Assembly (NCBI GenBank): GCA_037952775.1 | Contig: JBANAY010000003.1 | Location: 35,898,001-35,962,000 of the forward strand | Direction: 5' to 3' | Length of the DNA stretch: 64,000 nucleotides | Source of the DNA: Clonostachys chloroleuca | Lineage: Eukaryota; Ascomycota; Sordariomycetes; Hypocreales; Bionectriaceae | Shown: in pieces, positions 32,304 through 43,575 of the stretch | How the letters are laid out: every line of letters starts with the position of its first letter | Numbering within the stretch: position 1 is the stretch's first letter | Notes under the pieces: generated by a model | What the model saw: the letters and a program-made list of their open reading frames with translations, nothing else | Told to the model about the DNA's origin: nothing | The model's database searches: none | Position numbers and translations under genes: made by a program

Positions 32304-34222
32304 ATGAGTTCCACAGCTGCGGCAGATGCGACGCAGGCATCCAACTCTGGTGAGTCTGGCCTTTGGCATTCGGGTGAAGATTAATGTTTTAGATACTGAC
32401 TGTCCGTCGATTGCGCAGCCTCGAAGAAGAAGAACAATAAGAAGAAGAAGGGCGCAAACAAGAACAAGGACCTGACAGGAAGCGATGACGCCAAGAAGGA
32501 GGTCGAGGATGGCGATGACGAACCAGAGACACCAACTCAGGACGTAGGTTCCCGATACTACCCAATTTATTTCAGGAGATCTTTATTCACAGACCAACTG
32601 GCAGACGTCACAAGAAGGGCAGGCCGACTCTCAAGACAACGAAGGCAATGCTTCTCCGAGCAATGGGCACGTGGTCCCCCCATCCACCACGACAGACGGC
32701 GATCGAGGCAGCTCGGATACGACAGCCAAGTTAGAGGTAATGGGCAAGGAGCGAGAGGCCCTCAGGGCCGAGGTAGAACAGCTGCGCAAGCAGCTGGAGA
32801 GAATACAAGAACACCACGCCACGGAGATCTCAGACCTCCGCACGGAGGTGGAGGAAAGCAACGCCGCCAAGGAGACGGCCGAGGAGCAGTATCAGAACCT
32901 GCTGGGCCGCGTGGGACAGATCAAGGAGACGCTGAGTGGTCGGCTGAAGCGGGACCGGGAGGAACTAGAGGAGGCAAAAGAGCGGATAGAGGAACTAGAA
33001 GCACAAAACGAAGAGCTCCGGGGGTCGGCAGAGTCAACGGACGACAACATCACCAAGCTGAAGGAAGAATTGGCCGATGCGACGCGAGAGCTTACGACAC
33101 TGAGGAGCCGCAATAACCTCTCATCGCAAAACTGGCAAAAAGAGCGAGACGAGATGGTCAAGACTGTCCAGAGCCTGAAACAGGAGCTGGACACGACGTC
33201 GAATGCCATGGGAGAGTGGGAAGTCATCGCCATGGAGGAGCGCTCAGTGAAGGAGAGTCTGCAAGATAAGATGGCCGATCTCGAGGAGCAGCTCGTGGTT
33301 CTCCGCACCAACTATGAAAGCACTGCGGAGGAGCGCGAGAGCCAATCAACCCTAGTAACCAATCTTCAGAATGCCCTGCGTGAAATCCAAGACGCAAGGA
33401 AGGCCGAGTTGCGGGACGTCATCGAGTCAACGGATCAACAGCTTGGGGCACAGAAGAAACTGCTGCAAGAGGCCGAGACCCGTGCTGCTGAAGCCGTACA
33501 GGAGAAGGAGAAGCTTACCGCGGAATTGGAACGAACTGCCCCATACGAGAAGGAGGTCAAGGAAAAGAACCTTCTCATTGGGAAGTTGAGGCACGAAGCG
33601 ATCGTCCTAAATGATCACTTAACCAAGGCACTTCGCTACCTGAAGAAGACAAAGCCCGAGGACAACGTCGACAGGTATGTATTTAAACTTCTAACCATGC
33701 ATCCGACCAGTCATCGAATTAGCTAATGAGAGGTCCCCCAGGCAAATTGTCACCAACCATCTCCTCCATTTCCTCACGCTGGATCGCGGGGATCCGAAGC
33801 GCTTCCAAGTGCTCCAGGTCATGGCAGGCTACCTCAACTGGACCGACGAGCAGCGTGAGCAGGCCGGTCTCGCCAGGCCAGGAGCCTCGAGCGGCAGCCT
33901 CCGCCTCCCGATGTCACCCTTCCACAGAACACCCAGCTCCCCTTCATTATCTGCAGAAGTGTTCTCCGAACCCTCAGGTTCCAAAGACAAGGAAACCCTA
34001 GCGGAGCTGTGGGCCAGTTTCCTCGAACGAAGTGCCCTGGAAGGAAGGGACGCCATGAGCAGCCCGGCCATTGGCAGCCTCAGCAGTCCACACATTGGCA
34101 ACATCGCGAGTCCAAAAATGGGCAGCATTGCCAGCCCAAATATTGGCAGTATTGCAAGTCCAAACATGGGCATTGGTCACTTCGGCTTCTCACGGCCTGA
34201 TTCCAGGGCGGGAAAGAAGTAG
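32304..34222 (+). CDS. rud3: Golgi coiled-coil tether Rud3 (GRAB/GRIP-related domain)
   Basis: Four exons, 32304-32349, 32419-32543, 32593-33674 and 33742-34222, give 577 residues. After a Lys/Asn-rich N-terminus, residues ~105-415 form a continuous coiled coil rich in E, K, L and Q. The end of the coil carries the GRIP-related Arf-binding (GRAB) domain, RQIVTNHLLHFLTLDRGD followed by KRFQVLQVMAGYLNWTDEQ, split by the third intron. In yeast this domain binds GTP-Arf1 and localises Rud3 to the cis-Golgi, where it tethers vesicles. The C-terminus has a 4 x 8-residue repeat (I/M-G-S-I-A-S-P-N) encoded by four 24-base units at 34070-34165. All four junctions keep frame. Confidence 0.88.
34070..34165 (+). 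repeat. four 24-base in-frame tandem repeats in rud3
   Basis: Four consecutive 24-base units read IGSLSSPH, IGNIASPK, MGSIASPN and IGSIASPN, followed by a partial MGIG. Each unit has one Ser-Pro. Units differ mostly at third bases, so the array is old and selected at protein level. Confidence 0.85.
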
Positions 34223-34485
34223 GGCATACAAAAAGGAGATTTGACTAAATCGGGAGGAAGGGTGTTGCGTTAAACACGAGAGGCTTTCCCATACTATACT
34301 AAATGAATATCAAGTGAGGGTCCAGACCATTGTAACAACAACAGACTTGATCACACTAGGAGTTTTTTGAATAGGAAATGGGGACGGGCCCTAAATCTAG
34401 AAAGTTTTTCTGGGGGGAAGTTGAACCCTGTATTTGTATTAGGTATTCAGACCTAGTATATCTGATTCTACCATTCATCGACCGC

Positions 34486-35600
34486 TCATAACTCAGCCTC
34501 CAGCGGCTGCAGAACATTCTCCGCGTAGGACTCGGCGTCCCTAGAAATCTCCTGTATGTTGATCCTGTTGGACAGCGCGTCGTTCACGCCATCGATGACG
34601 TCCCTATCCTCCATCACCTCGTTCATAAGACGAACCTCGTGGCTCCAGTAGGCATGGCTGCGGGACCGTAGATCCTCGTCCCGCAGCGCCGTGTTCCTCA
34701 TGATCCCAAGAGCATTCATCTTGCTCTTCGCAGAGAGCAAGGTCCGGTTGACCTTCTCGACCCGCTCAGCAGGCGAGGGGGTTGTGTGAACGCACGGTTC
34801 GTAGCGGAGAGGTAGAGCACCCAGCCCAGGATCCCGTCCAGGAGAGCGAGGAAGACGAGCCGGTAGTTCCTCAGGGTCCAGAAGAACATGTCCAGGTCCC
34901 CGAGCCGGGTGGCCCGCGCGTTTCCCTGGTAGTTGTACGAGCTGACGATGGAGATCTCGACAACAGCGAGCAGGGCGGCGGCGATGGTCGCGAGGGTGCG
35001 CCACTGGATGCCGTACTTGCCCGTCCATGTGGGGCTTGTGACGACGGCGATGGCGACGAGGTTGGCAAGGTGAGGCCAGAGGATGTCGGGGATGGCGTAG
35101 TAGAAGTAACTCTTGGGCTCGTCCGAGGTGCAGAACGGGCACTCGGCCAGGACCCGGGGGCCGAACTGCAGGTAGAGCAGGCGGCTCTCCAGGTTCACGA
35201 ACTTGCCTCTCAGGGCGAGGTCCTCCTCCGTCAGGGCATTGTTGGGGCGGGTGGCGGCGATGCGGTTGAACAGCACGTCGACGGGGATCTGGATGCGGCT
35301 CTCGGTTTTGGCGAAGAGGTTCTCGGGTGCGAAGTAGGGCAGCGTCTTGATGATGTACGTACAGCAGAGGCCGAACAGGACGGCCAGGGCAATCTGGACG
35401 GACTGGGGGACACGCTGTATCGAGGCTCCGCCACGGCGAGAATTCTGGAGTGACCGATACCAGCTGTAGGCCTTGGGTAGCAAGATGGGTCCGAAGAAGA
35501 TGAGTAGCGAGCGGATACTAAAGCCCAACTTGTTAATGGGTGTCCTCCAGTCAGAGCTATGATCAGGGCACAGTACTTACTTTTCCCACGACAGGCCCAT
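34486..35600 (-). CDS. multi-pass membrane protein of unknown function, frame broken at a G run
   Basis: Starts at ATG 35600 (MGLSWE) and runs to TAG 34486, about 359 residues if repaired. An intron begins at 35580 (GTAAGT); its acceptor is unclear (see findings). The main body LGFSIRSLLIFFGPILLPKA begins at 35528. Hydrophobic segments are visible near the start, at IALAVLFGLCCTYIIKTL, ILWPHLANLVAIAVV, LATIAAALLAVVEISIV and RLVFLALLDGILGWVLYL; a CPFC pair lies in between and may bind metal. At about 34777-34781 (GGGGG on the plus strand) one base is missing: the frame reads NRAFTQPP and then continues as SPAERVEKVNRTLLSAK only after a shift. The C-terminal 100 residues are a charged helical domain. 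I do not recognise the family. Confidence 0.72.
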
Positions 35601-36297
35601 GATGCCGAATATTGTAGAGTCTGGCGTTGCTCGTGGAAAGGACACGAGGTGCGGAGCTCAAGATATTCTCATTCAATCCAAGGGAGAGTCAAGTGTTCGC
35701 CCTCGTCAAGGCTGAAGCACAGGGGGTGCAAGGTGGCGTCTGCTGGGCAAGGCTGCGAATGACGGAATGGTGAACAACAAGGTGGGTCCGCCAGGGACAA
35801 TCCGTGTGGGGAAAGTAACGGCGTCTATTTCAAGGAGCCAAAAAATTCCTTTCACAATTACCTTTCTTACTCAAAAATATCTTCACACTCATCCCTTCTT
35901 TTCCACAGCCCGGAGTTGCACTCATGTGGCCACGAGGCTCTTGATAGCACATTATGAATACACTGTCTGCTTCCTTCTTCGCGTTACAGCCCCCTTACTC
36001 AACCGTGATGTCCAACGCTTCCAATTGGCGCTTTCGAAGCTTTGGCGATCTTTTTCTCGATGGTCGTCAAAGTCAATAAGCCTGCCTAGAACGATCCCCA
36101 AGTACCCTGCCAAGGGTCATTCTCTGTCGTGTTACAAAGTCTCAGCGTGAGCAATGAGGAACTTTGCGTCAAAATTCTAAGAGATACATCTCAACGTCAA
36201 CGTAAAATGTGATTTGTCGATTTTTTTTTTCTCTCTAGACTACACGTATGATCTATTGGGAACTTCGTAAAGGCATAATCATTCCCCTATGCAACCT
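35601..36297. other. intergenic between the membrane-protein gene and get1
   Basis: 697 bases holding the promoter of the minus-strand membrane-protein gene and the 3' end of get1. A T-run and CTCTCT lie near 36220-36235. No gene seen. Confidence 0.5.
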
Positions 36298-37069
36298 CTA
36301 TTTCTCCTTCTGGCTCTCGACGGGCTTTTCCTTCTTTGCACCCGACTTCTCCTTCGTCGTAGGGGCTGCCTGTGCCGCGCTTGTGCTGTAAACGAGGCCA
36401 TATATACCCGTAATCAGGTCGCTGATGAGCGTCAGCAGGCCGGTGCACGCAAGCTGCCACGAGGCGATGCTGACGCTTCCGAGGGGCGCGCGAGGGAACG
36501 AGATGATCCATTCGGCGTAGTATGGGAACCAGCCATGAGGGAGCCAGAACATGGGCTCCGTGGCATACCAGAACGGAATGATGAACTGCGGAGCCTTTGT
36601 CAGGACCAGTCGAAGGGCGCTGAAGACGTTGTCGAACTTGGATCGGGAGCCCTCCAGGCTCTTCTCTGCAAAATTATATAGTCAGTATGATGTCGTTTGC
36701 TCCGTCCTCAAATTTTGCCTGCCACGTACTCTTGGCCTCAAGCTGCTCGAGCAACTTGTCGTGCTGTCGACGGAGCTTGGCCCATTTCGCAAACTGATCT
36801 TGGCTGCTGGTTGCGTTCAGCTCGGATCGTACTTTAAGGTACTCAGCTTGTAGCTTCCGCTGCTCGGCCGCGGCCTTGGAGGTGGGAACCGGGAGATAGT
36901 TTATCGCCGTCCAGAGCTGGTGGTCCTGTCAGTAAGGTTTCCTAGTAGACAGAGTAGACAGGTTGGCAAATGCACGTACGAATTCGTTGATCCTTGCGGC
37001 TCCGATGGCATTGATGAGGCGAACCGCCGCCTCGACAACGAAGACGACGAGAAGCAGGGGGGATGGCAT
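36298..37069 (-). CDS. get1: Get1/WRB subunit of the tail-anchored protein insertase
   Basis: Three exons on the minus strand, 37069-36980, 36916-36730 and 36665-36298, give 214 residues. The first helix ([16 protein letters not shown]) is followed by [13 protein letters not shown], then the cytosolic coiled coil ([37 protein letters not shown]), which grips the Get3 ATPase. Two more helices follow ([14 protein letters not shown] region and [20 protein letters not shown]), then a basic tail of Lys/Ser/Glu. Get1 and Get2 form the ER receptor that inserts tail-anchored membrane proteins. Its start codon lies only 69 bases from that of the divergent PTAR1-like gene, so the two share a very short promoter. 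Confidence 0.92.
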
Positions 37070-37138
37070 GGTGGCGGGAGGTGCTGGCGAGGAAGAGCGT
37101 GCCGTTCTGTCACACCTATGATGGTAATCTAGAAGAGC

Positions 37139-38248
37139 ATGGAGTTGCAACAGATCTGTGCGGGCGATGTCATCATGCCAGCGGAGCCTAAACCGTGTCC
37201 CTTGTACGTGGTTACCCTAGACCTTGACAGCTCCATCAACCTAAATTTATTCAACTCAACTCCAATGTCCAGAGCATTGGATAGCAACGTAAAGGAAGCC
37301 TTGAAGCATGCTGATCATGGTAAGGTCTTTCTGGATATTGTTTCTGCTGTGAATCAGCGCTTTGAGAGCTTTCTTGAGATTGAGGTGCTGGGTCAAAGTC
37401 ACCCATTGGAGCCTGGCATCTCATATCTGCAAGACGAAAATGCAATCGCCATTCCGAAGCTGTGCCTCGTGCAGGCATTCATCGTGGCCCGGGCAACACT
37501 GAATGGAGGCATCGGGATCGTCAAGCCAGAGAATTTCCAGACAATACGAGACTGTACGGCGGTGACACTACTTCTGGACCCCGAACATCTGACTGCAGCA
37601 AACCTCAGGAAGAAGGTGCTCGAGAATGAGATCAACACCAACACGGAAGAAATTCAAAATTTACTGAAGGCTGAGAAGTACTTCGTTGACAGCCTTCTTA
37701 CAAGTCGCCTACATAGACACTCCAAGTCTCCCACCCTTTGGAACCATAGGCGATGGATCATCGACCAGGCCAACAGGAGAGGCTTGCTCGGGGATATTGA
37801 ACAGGACCTCAAGGATGTTGTGTTTGTGTCAGGTGTTAGACATCCACGAAATTATTACGCGTGGTGTCATGCCCGGCTTTTGGTTGATATCGGAACTCCT
37901 GATAGAGATCTGCTCTCCAGACTGGTGACAGCAGCCGAGTCATGGTGCTTCAGCCACCACGACGACATCTCCGGTTGGGCATTTCTGCATTTCCTACTGG
38001 CGAAATACCCAGAGCTTGCTCCGAAGACTGTGGACAAGACCCTGAAGTTGACGCAGTCATTCCAATGGAGGAATGAGTCCGTATGGTGCTTTCTCCGCGG
38101 TGTAGCTACACTGGGGCGAGCAGACATCACCCAGCAAGTGGTCTCACACGCAGCCACCGGACTTAAGGCAAGCCAACGAGATGATGACGAGCCGAAGATT
38201 TTGGGACAAGCTTTGTGGTGGCTACAGGCATATGGAGCGAAAGAATGA
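37139..38248 (+). CDS. protein prenyltransferase alpha-subunit repeat protein, PTAR1-like
   Basis: Intronless 369-residue frame. The C-terminal two thirds carry tandem prenyltransferase-alpha helical repeats with the signature W-x-x-R and aromatic pairs: SPTLWNHRRWII (about 200), RHPRNYYAWCHARLL (about 233), DDISGWAFLHFLL and NESVWCFLRGV. Family members with several repeats include the true farnesyl/geranylgeranyl transferase alpha subunits and the less known PTAR1 (fungal Ecm9-like) group. The N-terminus lacks the usual alpha-subunit start, so I favour the PTAR1 group, whose human member acts in a Rab prenyltransferase (GGTase-III-like) context. The catalytic beta partner is not in this window. 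Confidence 0.78.
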   Translation: MELQQICAGDVIMPAEPKPCPLYVVTLDLDSSINLNLFNSTPMSRALDSNVKEALKHADHGKVFLDIVSAVNQRFESFLEIEVLGQSHPLEPGISYLQDENAIAIPKLCLVQAFIVARATLNGGIGIVKPENFQTIRDCTAVTLLLDPEHLTAANLRKKVLENEINTNTEEIQNLLKAEKYFVDSLLTSRLHRHSKSPTLWNHRRWIIDQANRRGLLGDIEQDLKDVVFVSGVRHPRNYYAWCHARLLVDIGTPDRDLLSRLVTAAESWCFSHHDDISGWAFLHFLLAKYPELAPKTVDKTLKLTQSFQWRNESVWCFLRGVATLGRADITQQVVSHAATGLKASQRDDDEPKILGQALWWLQAYGAKE

Positions 38249-40729
38249 TTACTCCGAATCTACAACGAATGGCAGGGGCATAATGGCACTGGTTTTGTTT
38301 CTCGATTTGAGATGTCGACGGGTGGCAGAAGACATTGGACACTCAAACAGCACCGACACCTTGTCTCTCCGGTTCAACCAGGCAAGAACCAACAGCTTAT
38401 ATCGTTGGGGTTAGGCCTAATCGATCAGTGTCTGGTACCTTTCATTGTGTTCTCGAAGTTATACTGCGGCTTATCTTGGGATCATGGGAAAAATATATTC
38501 AAAAATTTGGTGTTCTATGTGCGGTTATCTTGCCTACTCTGATGTATTCCGTGGTATAATTTACCATGGCCAAGTCAATCTGACCATCAAGGGACGGGGT
38601 TTAATAAAATGGAATGACAATGCGTTAAAACGTAGCCCTTCCGGACCCTACCCGACTCTTCAATTCCAACACTGTCTTTGGCCCCCCTGAATTAGCATAT
38701 CTACGAGCTGGAGTAACTGATAAATGTCTCACGACGATCGATACAACCCCTGGAGGCTCAAGATTGTTCCTGAATCAAGCGCGAGATTTATGTCCCTAGC
38801 TCCAGAGGATGAAGTGTGATCTGCAGACTAACACCCAATTAGCAGCTCCACTTGGTGGTGGTAGTTGCTTTTTGGGGTCGACTCGCTTTGGAGTTCTGAG
38901 CCTGCAATTAAGATAAGTAATGTGATTAATCGCGCCAAAAACTATTTGAAACGTGATCACCGCATTTTCAGTATGCGCATATTGTTGAATTGTGGTACTC
39001 GGATGTTGATCTACGTAGCTCCGCGCATGCGGAGATGGTCTCGCAGCAGCCCTTCCACAGACGGGAGAAGAAACATGAGGGTTGTCAGATTCTACGGGCG
39101 AACTGATTCTGATACAGAATTGGCCAACGACGAGCTTCTCCAAATTGCCACCGTTCTCACCCGTGAGCGCCCAGATAAACGGTGTTGCAGATGGCGTTCT
39201 TGATTGGCGATTCGGAAGAAGGTTGGAGGCAGACGTCCGTGCTATCCAGGGGCTGAAATCCATGAGCTAGACTAAGGCCCTTTGTGAGCATTCCCCATGA
39301 TCCTACTTTCCCATTAGGGCCAATGGCAGCTGCCCTGACGCGCAGGGGTGCACGGAATGGTTCTTCTTCGCCATGTTGCGCGTTGGCGCTAGGGCCTTGG
39401 AACGAAAACGTATGACTGATCTGTAAGATCTCAATTTATGTTTCGACACTAGGAGAGATGAGCGAGCCACGGCATGATGGAGGCTCAAGTCGCCACGGTA
39501 ATGAGGACGGCTAGCGACCTAGTTCGATATACCGCCGCTGGCGTATATGATGTGCACGGCAATTTCGATCCGCAGCCAAGGCCTGTGTGTGTGTGGTCGC
39601 ACTCGAGCAGGTGGTCCGGTGACAACGGTAAGTCAGCATGGCCTGTGCGGCAGAAGCAGGTGTCGGTCCAGGGCTGTGCGCGCTGCGGGCGATGGCGGGC
39701 AGGCCACAAGCAGCCATCTTCTGGCACACGGCCGTCTAGGACTGGCATCACCGGCATCATATCGGGCGAGAGTATGCACCTTGTAAGATTAATATGCAGA
39801 TAGCTGGTATGGGCCCTGGAGCTTCCCCTCCTAGACCTTGCAGCTCGGCCCCTAAACGGCGCGCTACCACGGCCTCGTGCACCCAATTGCCTGCAGCAAC
39901 CGTCATGATCAGTGGAGCGTGGCCCAGGCTGGTCTGGCGCGGCAGGGTCCTGGTCGCTGGCGCCGCTGTAGCTGCAGCAGTGAAGCCTGGGGAATGGGGA
40001 CTAGCAGCAGCTACAGCGTCCGTGGTAGTGCCTCAGATAGGCAGGCTCATCACGTTTTGCTTCTCAGCGGGCGGCTGCGCTTGGCAAATTTGCTCTTGCC
40101 CGGGACTAATTAGTCCAGTCGGCTGTCGAGGGGCCCAACAAAGCTCGTACCTGCTCCGAATCCCAATTGTGGGTATTGGATCATCGGTCGACATCCTCCA
40201 GGCTGTGGGGATGACTTACATACAAATGTACATTTCCGCCACCTCGCTACACCCTCCTCGCTCACCTACCTATTCCAGCCTCCCTTCTCCTCCCTTCCCC
40301 TCCCTCTCCTCTTTGTCGGCTTAATATCATCTGCCGCCTTGCCGTCTGGTTCAGTTCAGTTCTTGCTTTCTTTCGTTGCAAGTGCTTCTTCTCGACCCAT
40401 ATTTGATTTGCCCGGGATAGAAGCTGAAATCCAATCCCAATTCGTCTCGTGTATGCCGAGTCTGTCTGTCTGCTTGTTTATTATTATTTCGTTTATTCTT
40501 CGCCGGTGGCGCCTCATCGCGATCGTTGTCTTAGATATTCCCCTGCATCTGTCTTGTGTGTTTTCGACAATTGTCCCATCCAGCATTTGTGATTTTTTCC
40601 GTCATCAATCGCAATCATCCAATCTCATCGGCTGTGCCTAGAGATGCTCGTTTCATTTTCCTAATATCTAATATTTAATAAGAGCACGGTACCCGACAAT
40701 ATCAGGTACTCGACTCTGCTCAGCCCATC
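38249..40729. other. 2.5-kb intergenic region upstream of the aspartic protease gene
   Basis: No supported gene; frames such as 38796-39263 minus and 39474-39803 plus have no domains. An inverted repeat lies at 39964-40018. The last 500 bases before 40730 are the long promoter and leader of the protease gene, including a C/T-rich tract at about 40240-40310. The size suggests a regulated promoter. Confidence 0.5.
39964..40018. repeat. 12-base perfect inverted repeat with 31-base loop
   Basis: CGCTGTAGCTGC at 39964-39975 is matched exactly by its reverse complement at 40007-40018. It lies in GC-rich intergenic DNA about 0.7 kb upstream of the protease start. A dyad binding site or a hairpin is possible. 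Confidence 0.65.
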
Positions 40730-42395
40730 ATGCGCCCAACAATCGTCCTCACCCAGCTGGCATTATGCGCCTCGCCAGCATTAGCTTTCTATCCATGGAT
40801 GCCGAAATGGCTCGCGGAATTGGAGAGCAAGAGAGGCCTTGATGATTCAAGACCCAATGGTGTAAGCAGCTTAAGGAAGTTTGGCATAAAGCAACGTGGA
40901 AACGGGGTATGTTGGTTCATATTGAAAAGTCATGCTCGAGCTCATCCAGGAACTAATTTCTTGCAGATTACAAGCCCAACACCCGAAAGATTATCCCGAG
41001 AAGCAACTCGCTTAGCAGATAAATATGCTGGTCGGCAGGCCGATGGCATGGACGAGGCCTCCTTGGCTTTGAGAACAAACAATTATAACGTTATGGTCGC
41101 CAAAGAATCCGGGAAGGACATGACCACGGGGATCGACCAAGATGGTACGGACTACTCTTACTTCATAGGCGCAAACTTCGGATCAGGCGGCAAGGAGCTC
41201 TACTTGCTCCTCGATACCGGGGCTGGTTCAAGTTGGGTTATGGGAACCGATTGTACCTCAAAGGCGTGCGCCCTACATAACTCCTTTGGTTCCAAAGACT
41301 CTAGCTCTCTCACGGATAGCGGCAAGGACTTTTCGATAACCTATGGTTCCGGAAAAGTCAAGGGAAAAATCGTAACAGATAAGATTAGCGTGGCGAGGAT
41401 GAACTTGACCTATGAGTTTGGCATTGCCTCAGAAACATCCGACGACTTTGTCAACTTTGCCTTCGACGGAATCCTGGGTCTCTCCAGGAACAACGGTGCC
41501 AATCAAAACTTCCTCAGCGCAATCAAATCGTCTGGACAGATTAAGGAATCAATCTTTGGGGTTTCTCTTCACCGCGCGTCCGACGGAGACAACGAGGGCG
41601 AGATCAGCTTCGGAGGGCCTGACAGTGACAAGTACACTGGCGACATCACATATACCTCGACGGTACAAGGAAAAACCGACTGGGCTATTCAGATCGATGC
41701 TATGTCTTATGATGGGAAGAAGGCCGGCGTTGGTGGAATTCCTGCTTACATCGATACCGGAACCACTTATATGTTCGGTCCAAAGGACGTGGTCAAGAAG
41801 CTTCACGATACGATTCCCGGGTCCGAGTCCTCTGATGGAACGTCATTCAGAGTTCCCTGCGACAGCAAGGACTTGTCGTTTACCTTTTCGGGTGTCGACT
41901 ATACCGTCTCTGCCAAGGATTGGGTATCACCTCAAAACACTGCTGGAAAATGCACGAGTAACCTCTATGGCCAAGAGGTTGTCAAGGGGGCCTTTCTGCT
42001 CGGTGCATCATTCATAAAGAACGTCTATGTTGTATTTGATGCCGAGAAAGGACAAATCGGTATGTATACATCCACATCCCTTGACAGAAAGAAGGCGTTT
42101 TACTGACAAATTTGTAGGTTTGGCTAAAAAATCTTCCGAGAAGTCTGGTAGTCTATCGGTGACTTCTACCGCTACATCATCCTCGGCTACGGCAACTGCC
42201 ACAAGCAACGGCAACAGCCATGCCACCACCGTCTCAACTGCAACGCAGACCAGCTCAGGATCTGAAGCATCCAGCACAAAGGGTGCTGATGCGGACAGCG
42301 CAGCAGATCAACCAGGCTCATCGTCTCGATTTTTCAGCAACACTGGACTGACATTGGCTGTCAGTGCTGTGACTTTGTTCACCTTGCTGGCCTAG
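40730..42395 (+). CDS. secreted, probably GPI-anchored pepsin-type aspartic protease
   Basis: Three exons, 40730-40906, 40967-42059 and 42118-42395, give 515 residues. A signal peptide is evident (MRPTIVLTQLALCASPALA, cleavage before FYPW). The two catalytic motifs of A1 proteases are intact: LLDTGAGSSWVMG (about residue 147) and YIDTGTTYMFG (about residue 323). The C-terminal 90 residues are Ser/Thr/Ala-rich and end in a hydrophobic tail (GLTLAVSAVTLFTLLA), the signal for a GPI anchor; small residues before the tail could be the attachment site. This is the layout of fungal CtsD/yapsin-type enzymes acting at the cell wall or surface. The first intron (40907-40966) is 60 bases, a multiple of three with no stop, so its retention would add 20 residues in the propeptide. 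Confidence 0.9.
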
Positions 42396-43575
42396 ACATC
42401 CTAGGTTGAAGGTGTTTCACAGAATAGCAACGAGAGGTGTTGCTACTCATTGTATTAGCTGTTAGTGGGAGTGGAGGACGGAATACGGCAAAAATGATAC
42501 CCGCTTGCTTGATAGATAACATCGAGCAACAATCCATATGCGAGATAAACCGCATTTTATTTAGTTTAGATAGTAATACATGATAGACGCCCAAGAGGGC
42601 GGCATGAAGTTTCTCACACAAAAGCCTGCAGTTTCTTTGAGAGTTGCCCATGATATATGTTTCGATGACCGGTAAGCCTGAAACTAAAACTTGCACCACG
42701 ATAGGTCTATGAGTAGTATTTCTTTTTTGTTCCGGTTATTGCCACGATCTATCTTTTTGAGAAGCCTTCAATCTGATAACTAGTACCTTTTCGTCATCTA
42801 CTATAGCTAAAGGCCCGTTGCATACCTCATCTTCCCCCTCCTGGAGGATACGAGCCATGATCAACTGTAGTTCTCGGGAACTTATTGCTTGCCGGTGGGA
42901 GTATGGTTGGCTCGATTCCACCACATGGTGAAGGATCAGAATAAAAATCTTGAATATCCACCAGGAAGAAGGGGTATGTTGTCCTTATTTTTGGGGGCCA
43001 CCAGAATTACGATGCTGGAGCACGGACATTGTAGTCGCGGGAGGTAATATCCATAGATTGATCCTACTATGAAATGGTGCCGCCACTAGCCGCCCGAGGC
43101 TTACAGCTGTAGCGAAAGTACTTGTGGCATCTTACTTGATTGTAGATGGATGTACCAAGGCATCTCCTCGCAAGCACTGTGCAGAAATTAAGTTAGGGTT
43201 CACCTCAAGGCAAATGCACCTGACGTAAATACATGATGTGATTAAATTAGCGAGAGACTCGAGAATAGGAGGTATCCAGGGAGCAGGAAAGATATGTGCC
43301 GGCAATGGGCCGTGACCCGCTGGCGCTCTGTCCACTAAAGAGACTGCTGTACCTGTCCCCTACGTGCATGTAATGTAATGGATGGATGCATTTCAGGGCA
43401 TCTCCACCATTGCTTCAGAACTTCGAACATCACAGCTGTTCGTCTCCCGCGCTTACCCCCGTATCACCACATCTCTCACTACCTACGCAACGCATCGCCC
43501 CTTTTGACGCCTGGGTGGATACGGGAGACCCAGGCTTTCGAAAATGCTCTGCTCTTCATCTCACTCTCAACCACA
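42396..43575. other. intergenic, protease 3' end and transporter promoter
   Basis: 1.2 kb with no supported gene. A minus-strand frame at 42736-42924 has a somewhat protein-like sequence but no start, splice or domain support. Confidence 0.45.

Noticed and set aside
34782..35453. 223-codon frame antisense to the unknown membrane protein
   Set aside because: Shadow of the GC-rich sense gene; rich in Val, Gly, Asp and Glu with no fold signature.
38796..39263. 155-codon minus frame in the large intergenic region
   Set aside because: No recognisable domain and no splice or leader signals; amino-acid composition looks random.
42736..42924. Minus frame reading ELQLIMARILQEGEDEVCNG
   Set aside because: Looks slightly protein-like but has no upstream exon or start and no domain.
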